Program-made: the position numbers and the translations under genes
Shown here: in pieces, positions 1-13,143 of the stretch
Layout: every line of letters begins with the position of its first letter
Numbering within the stretch: the stretch's first letter is position 1
Notes under the pieces: model-generated
What the model saw: only the letters and a program-made list of their open reading frames with translations
Told to the model about the DNA's origin: nothing
The model's database searches: none
NCBI GenBank assembly: GCA_036971475.1
Contig: JBAIZL010000005.1
Span: forward strand, 175,626,386 to 175,690,385
From: Prosapia bicincta
Lineage: Eukaryota; Arthropoda; Insecta; Hemiptera; Cercopidae
Length of the DNA: 64,000 bases
Direction of reading: 5' to 3'

Positions 1-261
1 TGGGATTGTTATTAACCCAGATATGCCTGAATTATTTTTTAAAAGATTTTTTCCTGAAATTGTTATTATCTCTTAAAAATAGGCCATAAAAGACATTTCA
101 ACAGTTTTTTTCAAAAAAATGTCAATATGTTTTATAAAAAGAGGCGTCCTTTATGTAGGACACTAGGCACATGGGACTACAAGGGTTAGAAATTACAAAT
201 CATAGTAATGGAAGAACAAACCTTATTTATTTATTTCAAATCTTACTATAAGTCAATTGCT

Positions 262-2152
262 TCAGATAATTAGCATTTTGATGGAATATAATATACATTT
301 ATGGCTTAGTATGATAAGTAACAAAACATTTTGTGTGGAGTCCAACTCACATTTTCGGCATCTAGTTGTACTTTTAGTGTGGCACAGCCCACACCATGTT
401 TGCTTTTCTTGGGGAACTACAAAATGATCCAAACGATCAAACCTAGAGTCTTCTTTAACGTGTTTTGATGTCCGTACTGCTCTAGATGAGCGACCAAAGG
501 TCTCCAGCAAATTGCTAGCCAGTCTTCTCCGAAAAGCTAAATGGTCTAGTTTCCCTCCAGAAAGTCGGCGAAGTTGCCAAGCATTTTGCTCTGCACTGTC
601 TATGCAATCACTTATTAAAGGAAAATACCACTTTTTACCCCTGTTCTGAATACGGTACAGACTTACATTCTGATCATATCGGTCAACTCCACCCATTTTT
701 TGTTATATTTGTATAAGTACATGTTTCTTTTCATGCTGAGAGAATCTTTTAACCTGTTGCATCGGCTTCACACAATCAGTATTTGAAGCAACTATGACAG
801 TGCTATTATCATTCCATTTTGCAATTATAATATTTTTGTTTTTATCAGTTTAGTAGTCCAATGTACCTCTACTATATTTTTTGAAAACCACATTATTTTC
901 CAATGGACATTTTGCAATTCGGTCTTCACGCATTGTACATGTTGCCCTAATGTTTTTTTCTTCAGTTCTCCTAACAAAGGCAAGCCACCAAAGAAGTTAT
1001 CAATAAATATATGGTAAGGAAAGTGACCATTTTGTCTCAACACATCAGTGTAATGCAACACCACAGATGCTCCAAGCCCCAAATGAGCATATGCTGGGTC
1101 TAGAGTTTCAGATTTTCCTTGATATGGGTCATTCCAAATGGCATAACCTTTAGTTGTTGCACCAACCCAAATTTTGTACCCGTACCGAATTGGTTTATTT
1201 CTTATAAACTGTTTTAGGCTGTTCCGCCCAAAATATGGCACCATTGACTCGTCAACCGATTGATGTTCTTGGTGAGGGGCATTATCAAAAAAATTTTGTT
1301 AAGAATATTATACAAGGGTCATTTTTTCTAATTTGTCATTATCACATACATGTAAGTTTGAAATGATAAATTCAAATCTATCCCTAGAAATAGATTTGCA
1401 GACTAACTCATTGTGGGTTTCAAGCGATGATTCCCAAAACATCCTTCTACGAGGTAATTGGACATATCCACTCAAAAGGAGGACTCCTAAAACACTTCTT
1501 CTCATCCTCTGTCACATCTCCCATTCGGTTTCGTAAAGCTGCATAGCGGTTTAGTGGTTTGTTTTTTCTACTAACAAGGCAACTACATTGTCATCAAAAA
1601 ATAGAGAGAAATGCTCCAATGGAGTTAAATCATTATAAACTACTTGTCTATCATACCAAATTGTGTGATCCGGCTGAAGATCGTCATTGCACCAATCGTA
1701 GGATATGGTTTTATTTTTGAAGTTTTTGGGAACATGCCGTTTTTTTATAGTTTTTCTTTTTTTGATGACATTTTAGCCTTTTCAGGAGGCTTCTCAGAAG
1801 ATTCATCATTTTCGGACAAAATGTAAGGTTCTGCATTAGAAGGTATTGTGTCAATACCTTGTGTAGATTGTAAAGCATGGTTATCTCTAATACCTTCAAT
1901 TATAGTGCACACCTTCTCATCAGGTTCCTCATACACATGACACAACTCAGCAGGTGCCAAGAGCTGATTTCCTGGCAGGTTATTGATTGTAGGATTGTCT
2001 TCTTCTCCAGAATCCTCGTCAGTAACATCCTCGTTTGCATTTATTGGAGGCGGAATGTAAATATCAATCCTATCCCGAGTTTGTAATGGAATACCACCCT
2101 CTTCTAAAAATGTTAGGATTTCATTCAGTGAGTACATCCTGAAATTAAACAA
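262..2152 (-). pseudogene. piggyBac (PGBD2/3-like) transposase, frameshifted
   Basis: Four reading-frame blocks on the minus strand follow one another in the order of a piggyBac transposase. The N-terminal acidic region (1745-2152) contains VTDEDSGEEDNPTINNLPG, a hallmark of PGBD2/3-like proteins. A short block at 1308-1505 follows, then the catalytic core (825-1250) and the C-terminal part (262-696). The catalytic region is recognisable by VDESMVPYFGR just before 1244 (first Asp), IFIDNFFGGLP near 1000 (second Asp) and MGGVDRYDQNVSLY near 690 (third Asp). A cysteine cluster (CGLC...CRKC) ends the protein. Such enzymes cut and paste DNA at TTAA. The frames are separated by shifts and stops, so this copy cannot make a full protein. 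No terminal repeats were identified. I am confident of the family and less so of the exact ends. Confidence 0.85.
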
Positions 2153-2372
2153 AATAATTGTAAACTATGTATTTACTAGAATATGTAACATATGTTACAG
2201 TATTTTAGCATATTTTGCCATATTTCTACAATTTTTCCGACGTGACTTGCAATATGCCGAAATATGTTGTATGTGCCTACTGTCCTATATGTAGGTCAGT
2301 CAATTTTGCAGTCCTGTATAAATCTTATGATAGAAATAACCCATTATATTTTAGTTTCTACTTTACTATTGT

Positions 2373-4144
<1,772 letters not shown>

Positions 4145-4339
4145 TTCACCTACTACTACTACTACTATCAATAACCATAATAATATTTATATACTATAGT
4201 TTATTTAATAATAATACTATTATTATTATTAAATAAATAAATAATACTGTATTAATATTTCTTTTTATTTAACTTGGGAGCGGGTTTGAATTGCCCGAAG
4301 CACTGCTACCTTAAGGTATATTCTACTTACCTCCCTGAT

Positions 4340-7300
4340 CTAGTCAAATAACCCCTTCCCTCTTACCAGGTTTAGGAGTCTCCTGACTAGAGTTTTACCT
4401 TCAGCATCCACCGAAGCCGTTCCATCACCAAAGAGGTTGAAGCGCCTCTCAGCAAGTACTTCACATCTGTAAATAATGTGTGTGGCAGTCTCGAGTTCCT
4501 GCCCGCATAATCTGCACACTGGTTCATCCTTGTAGATACCCATTTTATGCAAATGTTTCCTTAGTCCACAGTGTCCCGTGAGTAGACCTGTGGCTATCCT
4601 TAATTCCTGCCTAGACAGATAGATGAGACTCTTCTGCAGCCCCAAGGAAGGTTTCCTAAGGGTTAGCTTGCTGTGTCTCATCCCTTCGGCCCTGATCCAG
4701 TACTCACAGTGTCTTTCAGCCATCCACCTTCGCACTGTCATCCTGACCATGGATTTGGAAATACCTACCGCTGGCTCCGGTCCAATCAGGGGAGTGGAAG
4801 ACCCCTCCCTGGCCAGCGCATCTGTGGCTTCATTTCCAAGTATTCCCCTATGCCCTGGCACCCAACCTATCATGACTTGATTGTGCCTTGCCAGAGCTTG
4901 TAGGTTAATTAGGCACTCCCTGACTATGGCCGAGGTGACCACGTATCCGTTTAGTGCCTTAATTGCTGCCTGACTGTCGGAGAAAATAGCAATCCGGGTC
5001 CCATGTGTTTCCCTTCTCGCTATCTCTCCCAGACAGGCATTTATAGCATATACTTCGGCCTGAAAGACAGAGGTATGCCTCCCCAAGGAAAAAACTAGTT
5101 CTACCCTTGGGTTTTTACAATACACCCCCGCTCCAGTGCCGAAGTCCATCTTGGAGCCATCTATGTACCAGATCTGAGCTCCCGATGTTAATGTCCCTGA
5201 CCATTCCATCACAGTTTGGTGTACCTGGTCAGGTGCAAACATTCGAGTAATGTGGTCGCTGCCCATTTCCAAGACGGGTTCTTTGACCACGCACTCGATA
5301 CTCATATGTCCCGAGACATCTGGGAGGTTAGCCCAGTTGCTCGAGTTGCGCAATCTCCATGCCGCTAGCCTCGCCTCTCCCCTAAGGACAAGCTCAAGGG
5401 GAGGGAGGTTAAGCATTACTTCCATTGCTGCACCTGGTGTAGTTGACATCGCTCCCAGTGTGCACAGACAGGCCAATCTCTGGATAGAGCTCAGTTTAGC
5501 TCTTGTCTGTGCCTGGTTGGCCTTTGTCCACCACACCAGAGCTCCATAGGTAATCATAGGTCTTATCACCCTCAGATACATCCAGTGCATCATTGATGGC
5601 TTCAGTCCCCATTTCTTACCCACCATTCTTCTCACAGTCATCAGTGCCCTTTTGGCCCTGTTAACTGTCCTCTCAAGATGTGGGTTCCAGGTGAGTTTCC
5701 TGTCCAGAGTAACTCCCAGGTACTTCACCTCCCCCACAAACTCAAGGTATTCATCAAACAAGCGGGGCATCCTGGTCGTCAGATCTTTTCGCTGTCTGGT
5801 GAAGTTAATGAGAGCAGTTTTTTTTGGATTTACCCTAAGGTTCTCCTTTTTACACCACTCTTCAATCAGTCGTAGAGGATTTCTGATTACCTCAAGGACT
5901 GTATCAAGGAATCTGTCCAGGATCAAAACAACTATGTCGTCCGCATATCCTAGACAGAAGTACCCCTGTTCATTCAGGAGTTCAATAAGGTTGTCAACCA
6001 CTAGGCACCACAACAGAGGAGAGAGACCCCCCCCCCTGTGCACAGCCCAGACTTGTCTCCGCCCTTCTGACCTCCCCTGCCACCTCTACAGAAATGCTTC
6101 TGTTTGTTAACATGGAACTTATCCAACCACAAGTGGTTGCATCCACTCCATGACGTCTTGCACCACTTACCATCGTCTCCACTGAGGGGTTATTGAAAGC
6201 CCCTTCAATGTCGAGGAAGGCACCTATGGCACAACCTTTCTTGGCGATCATTTGCTCAATCCTACCAACCACTTGATGGAGAGCTCCCTCGCAGGATTTC
6301 CCCGGTTGATAAGCATACTGGTTCCAATGCAGTGGTTTTATGGCCAAAGCACCCCCCCCCCCTAATATGCCTATCAACCAGTTTTTCAAGTCCCTTAAGA
6401 ACAAAGGACATGAGTGTAATAGGTCTGTATCCTTTCCCTTCCGATTGGTTACCGGTGGGCTTAGGTATAAAGACCACCTTACTAGCTTTCCAGGCTGCCG
6501 GCACATGCCCTAAAGCAATGCTTAGCCTGTATAATTTAGTAAGTACCAGTACCAGCAAATCCATTCCCTGCTGCAGCAGCACAGGATAGATCCCATCTGG
6601 ACCTGGAGATTTGTAGGGTTTAAATGTGCCAATAGCCCATCTTACCCTTTGTGGAGTTACTATCCTCCTTGCCACTTCCCAGTCCTCCCTCTTACCACGT
6701 CTTGTGGAGAGTTTGGCAACTGGTTCAGTGTCTGCTCCCCCAAGTTTCCTCAGGGTACTGGAAGGGAAATGTGTTCTGATTAATTCTTCCACAGTTTCCC
6801 CTGCAGTTTTTGTTATATTTCCCAGTGGGGTTCTTAGCATCCCCACCGGGTTAACTGGGTCCTTAGATAGCACTTTATGCAGTCGTGCCCCTTCCCGAGT
6901 TTTGTCAATCTCTTGATTGACCTTCCAGGACTTCCTGCGTGCTTCTCTAATTGCCCTGTTGTATTCGATTAATGTTTTCCTATACTGGTCCCACTCCCCG
7001 TTCTTTTTTGCTCTATTAAAGAGTCTCCTGGTGGTCTTCCGAAGTTTGGCTAGCTTCTTGCTCCACCATGACGGATCCCCTACTTTTCTCCCCTCACTAA
7101 GAGGGCAGTTATCAGTAAAGAATTCTACTATAGCCTCGCCAACCAATGCGGCAGAGTCTTCTAGCTCTCTCCTCCCACCATACTCCAATCCAGCCTCCTC
7201 AATCCGAACTCCCAGGTCCCTCCTGTAGGAGTCCCAGTCTGTTCTTCTTGGATCCCTGGTTGGCCGAAGCATGGCTGGATTTAGAGAGATATCTAATATG

Positions 7301-7951
7301 TCTGTGGTCAGAAGAAGATGGTTCATCCGACACATGCCAGTTTAGTACATACCTAGCCGTCTGGTTCGATGCCGCCGTAATGTCCAGGACCTCCTGTCTG
7401 GCCCTAGTGACAAACGTCGGCTCTTCCCCCTGATTTAAGACTAGTAAATTCTTAGAGCTAAGATAAGCTAAAAGTTCCTCACCTCTAGTGTTGGTACCTG
7501 TACTTCCCCACGAAGTGTGATGGGAGTTAGCATCCATCCCCACCAGCAGCTCCTCATCCACAGCCCCGCAGTGCTCGACCAGCCTCCTCAGCTCTTGTGT
7601 TGGTAGAGCCCCCTCGTAGTCAAAGGGGAGATATGCCGTGGCAAGGTTCAGCCTCTTCATCCTCCCCTCCGCCCGCAGCTCCACCGTCACTTCTATTAAG
7701 TCCCTGCAGCAGAAGTCCGTTAGTACAAAAGCACTCAACCCCCTCCTAACCAGGATACACATCCTGGGAACACCGGAGTCCTTATCGTACAACAACTTAC
7801 CTCCAGATGTCGCCAGCCCGCATATTCGTCCTCCAGAAATCCATGGCTCCTGGATGAGAACCAAGTCCACCTCTCCCCTGTCCAGCATCCTACACACGAC
7901 AGCTCTCGCCGCCCTGCTATGCTGTAGGTTCACTTGGAGGATCTTGATCAT
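4340..7951 (-). pseudogene. Non-LTR ORF2: endonuclease, reverse transcriptase, RNase H
   Basis: The protein starts at 7951 (MIKILQVNLQHSRAA). Its apurinic-type endonuclease domain shows IQEPW, GMDANSHHTSWGS and the terminal SSSDHRHI motif. The reverse transcriptase follows; its template channel begins around 6700 and its catalytic box GYADDIVVL lies near 5950. The RNase H domain (about 4780-5190) keeps YIDGSK, QAEVYAI, FSDSQAA and NEATDALA. A CCHC-type knuckle (CRLC...H...C) lies near 4500. The frame shifts near 7300, around the C-run at 6353-6362 and again at the C-run near 6030, both inside the RT region. In vivo the protein would nick target DNA and copy its RNA into the site. This copy is disabled, though its motifs are well preserved, so the insertion is fairly young. 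Confidence 0.88.
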
Positions 7952-7959
7952 TGTTCTGC

Positions 7960-8322
7960 TTAATTTGCAGTCGCCTGGGTCCGCAGAGCAGCCCCAGGAC
8001 TAGACATCGTGCTCAACTCTACAGCCACTTCACCGGTTTCTGCAGTCGGCAGCTTGACAGCCGCCCCCGCACCCCCAGTGATGGTTGCCGTTGACACATC
8101 TGCTACAGACTCACGGTTTGCCGTCTCATTGGCTCCCACTGTCTGTGCAGTCTCGAAATCAATTCTTTTACTTACTTGGTCCATTAAAGTCCCACGAGTA
8201 TGGGGGAAATAACGGTCGACCAGAGCAGAGCCCCCACTGCCCTGGCAAGACAACATACAATGAGGTTTTGTCTGGTTCCTCAAGGGGATCGTTTGGGACT
8301 GCATTTTATACCCTGCAGCCAT
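7960..8322 (-). pseudogene. Possible C-terminal part of non-LTR ORF1
   Basis: An open frame of about 120 residues ends eight bases before the ORF2 start, the usual tight spacing of ORF1 and ORF2 in LINE elements. It is rich in Ala, Thr and Val and carries no visible CCHC zinc knuckles, so it is probably a truncated or shifted ORF1. Assignment rests on position only. Confidence 0.4.
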
Positions 8323-8860
8323 TCATCCTTCGGCACGATGCCTTCCACCTTGGATTGGGTATTCAGTCACTGACCTTGAAGCACACCCCCAAGTTCAGGA
8401 CATTATTAACTGCTCAGACGAACAGCCTGCTTTACTCTCTTTTTTACAACTGTGTCGTTTGGGTAGTTTCCCGCCCATACTTCACTGTCGCATTGCCCTT
8501 GGTTCACCCGGGAGGTGAGAGTAGCATTGTGAGGACTTAATTCCCAACTACCCCAGTCTCCCCGGTCAGAGCACTCGGTTATTTCTACCACGCCCAACCG
8601 GTTGACTGACGAGGAGGGATAATTCCTCACCTTTGAACCATAGCCTTGGTCCAGGCCTGCATATTCAGAAACCTTCCGGAATCCTTATTCACAGGTAACC
8701 TACCTTTCTGTAGGCCGTCCCACTATCCGCCACCTGTGGACCCGCCCGGTTGCTCAGGCCAGCTTGCCGGGACTGTATTAATAACAGTAATACTATAATA
8801 AATAATTATAATAACAATACATTCATTTTATATAATTATACAGGATTATTCTGTAAGATA

Positions 8861-8862
<2 letters not shown>

Positions 8863-8946
<84 letters not shown>

Positions 8947-8952
8947 GTGTGC

Positions 8953-9010
<58 letters not shown>

Positions 9011-9077
9011 GTGTGTATGTGTATGTGTGTGTGTGTGTGTGTATGTGTGTGTGTGTGTGTATCTGTGTAGGCCTGTA

Positions 9078-9134
<57 letters not shown>

Positions 9135-9138
9135 TTAT
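8863..9138. repeat. (TA)n-(TG)n-(TA)n compound microsatellite
   Basis: TA repeats (8863-8916), an imperfect TG tract of about 145 bp (8917-9062), then TA repeats again (9079-9130). The block is bracketed by inverted copies of GTAGGCCTGTATA (about 9066) and its complement (about 9142), so the second part can fold on itself. Confidence 0.95.
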
Positions 9139-9579
9139 TTATACAGGCCTATACATTTAGCACAATTTTTACCAATCGTTTTAACAGCTCATGCATCACC
9201 ATTCTACCGAGTGTGCTCTAACAAAACACGTTTTTTTTTAAAATTGTTATCTAAGAATTATTGTAGTTAGGATTAAATTTAAGGAATTTGTTATTGTAAA
9301 AAGATATTTCAAATCATTATGTAATATTCATAAACAGTTTGATGAACTGAGGAACTCTATAAAGTATTTCAACAATACATTCTCGAGAGTAAACATCATA
9401 TTCTAATCAGGTTACGCCTTAAATTTTTTTTATATCGGTGCAAAAAGACATGAGACTGAATAGTCTCACTTATGTTAATTTTTTTATCTTTTACTGAATA
9501 TAACCCTTTCTTTGACCCTACTTGAGTGAGATTCAACTTTATGCAGGTGATCCTGCCCACTAGTTTCATAACTCTTCCC

Positions 9580-9582
<3 letters not shown>

Positions 9583-9651
<69 letters not shown>
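9583..9651. repeat. (TA)n microsatellite
   Basis: Pure TA repeat placed exactly where the left arm of the large inverted repeat is interrupted. It directly abuts the Penelope-type tail. Confidence 0.95.
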
Positions 9652-9655
<4 letters not shown>

Positions 9656-9699
9656 AACTAAGTCAAAATAAAAATACAAGAATTTTAATTGTATTTACA

Positions 9700-9744
9700 A
9701 TTCAAAGCTTTTCGTTGGCTAACAGTACCAACATCATCAGGAAT
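9700..9744 (-). ncRNA. Hammerhead ribozyme (type I, Penelope-tail type)
   Basis: On the minus strand the order is helix I (AUUC, 9744-9741), core CUGAUGA (9740-9734), helix II closed by GUUGG/CCAAC, GAAA (9713-9710), a minimal palindromic helix III AGCU, then U-U and the other side of helix I (GAAU, 9703-9700). All invariant core bases are present, and A15.1 can pair with U16.1. Such minimal hammerheads with self-complementary helix III are known from Penelope-like retroelements, where they cleave best as dimers. The predicted cut is after U9704. Confidence 0.8.
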
Positions 9745-10910
9745 ATTAAACAGGAATGTTATATATATATTCGTTTTACTAACTCTAATATTTGCCGATA
9801 GGCAGCAAGACTCTTATTTGACTATTAATTTTAATCAATTTAATTTTACTTTCCTTTAGCGATCTAAGGGCGTGTATAAGTTATTGCACTTGGTTTGATA
9901 AATTTTATATTTCAATTAATTATGACTTTTTAAGGAATTTATAAAGGTTTAAAAGATTCTTAATGTTTGTTACTTTAACGAGTTGGCTTTAAATTTAAAT
10001 AAATGTATTACTTATTACTTGCGTGGTTCCTTGTTTAACTTCATGTGACACAAATTCACTTATTAATATTTCCCTTTCAATTTCACTTTTCTTAATCACT
10101 CGAAACGCTTCAATGCCGTAACTGACTTTCCTTCCCTAATTTATTCCGCTTACTATTTGGTTATCTCCCTTCTTTAATTTCTAGTACTACTTTTCGATCT
10201 CCCTCACTTAATATAACTCATTACTTAGTAATCTCCCTTGGTTTAATCTCACTTATTACCCTTTAATCTCCCCCTTTTTACTTCACTTTGTAATTAATAA
10301 TCTCCCTTATTAATTTCACTTGGTAATTTACATTGCGACTTTACTTTGTTTGAATTTAACGTTTCTTACTAAAACTGAACATATTTCTCCCTCGAGTCCT
10401 CAATTTTGACTCTTCGAGTCCTACAACTTAACCCTTTCGAGTACTGAAAATTGACTCCTTTGTCTCTTATTGAATTTTGACTGTCTTGTTCCTGTGTCTC
10501 TTGGATCGTATTCGTATGGGTTTCATCCCCTCTTTAAATTTCATTGGCTTCCTTATGGTGCTCAAAGTGTGGCTAGCCTATGAAAATTGACGCTTCTTTC
10601 ACTTTTTTTGGCTTGGTGGGAATTTGTCGAACTTTCCCACAGGTACAAGTGTTTTTCTGTATTCTCAGGGATTCCTAGTCATAAATCTCCCTGGTCCGTG
10701 GATGTCTAGGTAAAGCTTCTCTCCCATGAACGAGGAACGTCTTGGTTTACTTACAATGAACCTCTTTCAAATTATTTTAATATTTATGACTTGCAGGTGT
10801 GTGCAGTAACTTATTTCGGCCGATAGATGTGACAATATACAAGCGCTAGCTAGGTATATCCCACAAGTTCAAATATTTTACTAACAGTTTTCTTAACCTA
10901 ATGAATTTCG

Positions 10911-10914
<4 letters not shown>

Positions 10915-10956
<42 letters not shown>

Positions 10957-10980
10957 TTATATATATATATAAATCATATA

Positions 10981-11063
<83 letters not shown>
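10915..11063. repeat. Palindromic TA-rich centre of the inverted repeat
   Basis: TA repeats broken by GATTTATATA/TATAAATC units that are themselves inverted. They form the axis between the two arms. Confidence 0.9.
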
Positions 11064-11066
<3 letters not shown>

Positions 11067-12143
11067 AATCATAAATAAAAATAATTCGAAAGGGGTTCAT
11101 TGTAAGTAAACCAAGACGTGCCTCGTTCATGGGAGAGAAGCTTTACCTAGCCATCCACGGACCAGGGAGATTTATGACTAGGAATCCCTGAGAATACAGA
11201 AAAACACATGCACCTGTGGGAAAGTTCAACAAATTCCCACGAAGCCAAAAAAGGAAAGTGCGGGAAGCGTCAAAATTTCATAGGCTAGCCAGAGTTTGAG
11301 CGCCATAAGGGAGCCAATCAAATTTGAAGAGGGGATGAAACACAAACGGATACGATCCAAAAGGATGTTCAGGAAAGTCAGTCAATTTTCAGTACTCGAA
11401 AGGGCCAAGTGGTAGGACTCGAGGAGAAGTAATGTTCAGTTTTTAGAAAGAAATATCAAATTCAAACAAGTAACGTGGAAATTTAAAGTAAGGGAGATTA
11501 ATAGAGGGAGATTAAAGGGTAGCCAGGGAGATTATTAAATAGAAAGTGAAGTATAAAGAGGGAGATTAAAGGGTAACAAGTGAGATTAAAATAAGGGAGT
11601 GATTAATAAAGTCAGTTAAGGAATAGAAGCATTTCGAGAAATTAAGAAAAGTGAAATTGATAGGAAAGTATTACTAAGTGAATTTTGTGTCAAGTGAAGT
11701 GAAGCAAGGAACCACGCAAGTAATAAGTAATAATTTATTTTCATTATAAAGCCAACTCTTTAAAACCAAAACATTTAAGAACATTTTATAAATTCCATAA
11801 AAAAAGTGATAGTAAATTGAAATATAAAATTTATCAAACCACAAGTGCAGTAACTTATCACGCCCTTAGATAGCTAAAGAAAGTAAATTTAGAATTGTAA
11901 AAAAAATCAATAGTAAATAAGAGTCTTGATGCCTATCGGCAAAAATTAGAGTTAGTAAGAGAATTATATGAACTACCTGTAAATGCAATATTGATCTCAG
12001 GATAAAATAAATCTGTAATTATAAAAGCAAGTAGCAGGATTATTAATTTAATTTCCAAAGAGTAAAAATTATCCTGTAGAGAAGCATTAAGTGAAGGTTC
12101 GTTATATAACAATTGTCGCCCAACGTGGATGGCTATGTTTCGT

Positions 12144-12281
<138 letters not shown>

Positions 12282-13143
12282 TAAAACGACAATATTATCG
12301 TAAAACACTTTTCTACTTTTCTATATACCTACCAGAAAAAATGAAAATAAATAACATTAACCCTGATGTAAACATAATCTCGGTCAACAAACCATAATCT
12401 AAAAGTTTCTTTATAAAAAAGGGCACCATATTATACCAGATTGCTATAGTGAAACTACAGTATAGCCACAAAGCATTCGGTTAGGAAAGTAAGAAAATGA
12501 AAGAAATGTTAGTCATTAGCCTAATTTAATTTAACCGTTAACCAAGTAGGTCGTTAACGTGTTGTTGTGAGACCGATAAAATAGTGACAACTCTTGTACT
12601 TCATCAATCGGTTAGTTTACGTTAGATGGAGCTGTCCAAAATGGTGGTCATAGGAGGAGCTATGAGGACTAAGGCCAAGACTAAGTAACGAACACAAAAA
12701 TTCCCTTGTGAGAACAGGGGAAGAGTTATGAAACTAGTGGGCAGGATCACCTGCATAAAGTTGAATCTCACTCAAGTAGGGTCAAAGAAAGGGTTATTAT
12801 TCACTAAAAGATAAAAAATTAACATAAGTGAGACTATTCAGTCTCATGTCTTTTTGCACCGATATAAAGAGGATTTAAGGTGTAACCTGATTAGAATACT
12901 TTTACTCTCGAGAATGTATTGTTGAAATACTTTATAGAGTTCCTCAGTTCATCAAACAGTTTATGAATATTACATAATGATTTGAAATATCTTTTTACAA
13001 TAACAAATTCCTTAAGTTTAATCTTAACTACAATAATTCTTAGATAACAATTTTTAAAAAAATCCGTCTTTTGTTAAAGCACTCTCGGTAGAATGGTGAT
13101 GCATGAGCTGTTAAAACGATTGGTAAAAATTGTGCTAAATGTT

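Larger units (their letters stand above)
4145..8770 (-). mobile_element. I/LOA-like non-LTR retrotransposon
   Basis: Read on the minus strand this is a nearly full LINE-type element. It has a GC-richer 5' region (about 8300-8770), the end of an ORF1 (7960-8322), an ORF2 with endonuclease, reverse transcriptase and RNase H (4340-7951), a short 3' UTR, and a 3' tail rich in TAA/TTA and TAG triplets (about 4145-4265). A triplet tail together with an RNase H domain fits the I superfamily (I, R1, LOA and related clades) rather than CR1 or jockey. Base composition is clearly richer in G+C than the flanks, as expected for an inserted element. Target duplications were not identified because both borders are low complexity. 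The 5' limit near 8770 is inferred from the composition change. Confidence 0.8.

Noticed and set aside
4623..7433. Several plus-strand frames of 80-150 codons across the LINE
   Set aside because: They are antisense to well-recognised endonuclease, RT and RNase H sequence.
8917..9221. Cys-Val repeat and Ile-Tyr repeat proteins
   Set aside because: They are translations of TG and TA microsatellites. The same holds for frames over the TA arrays at 2376, 9583, 12147, 24903, 50614 and 62069.
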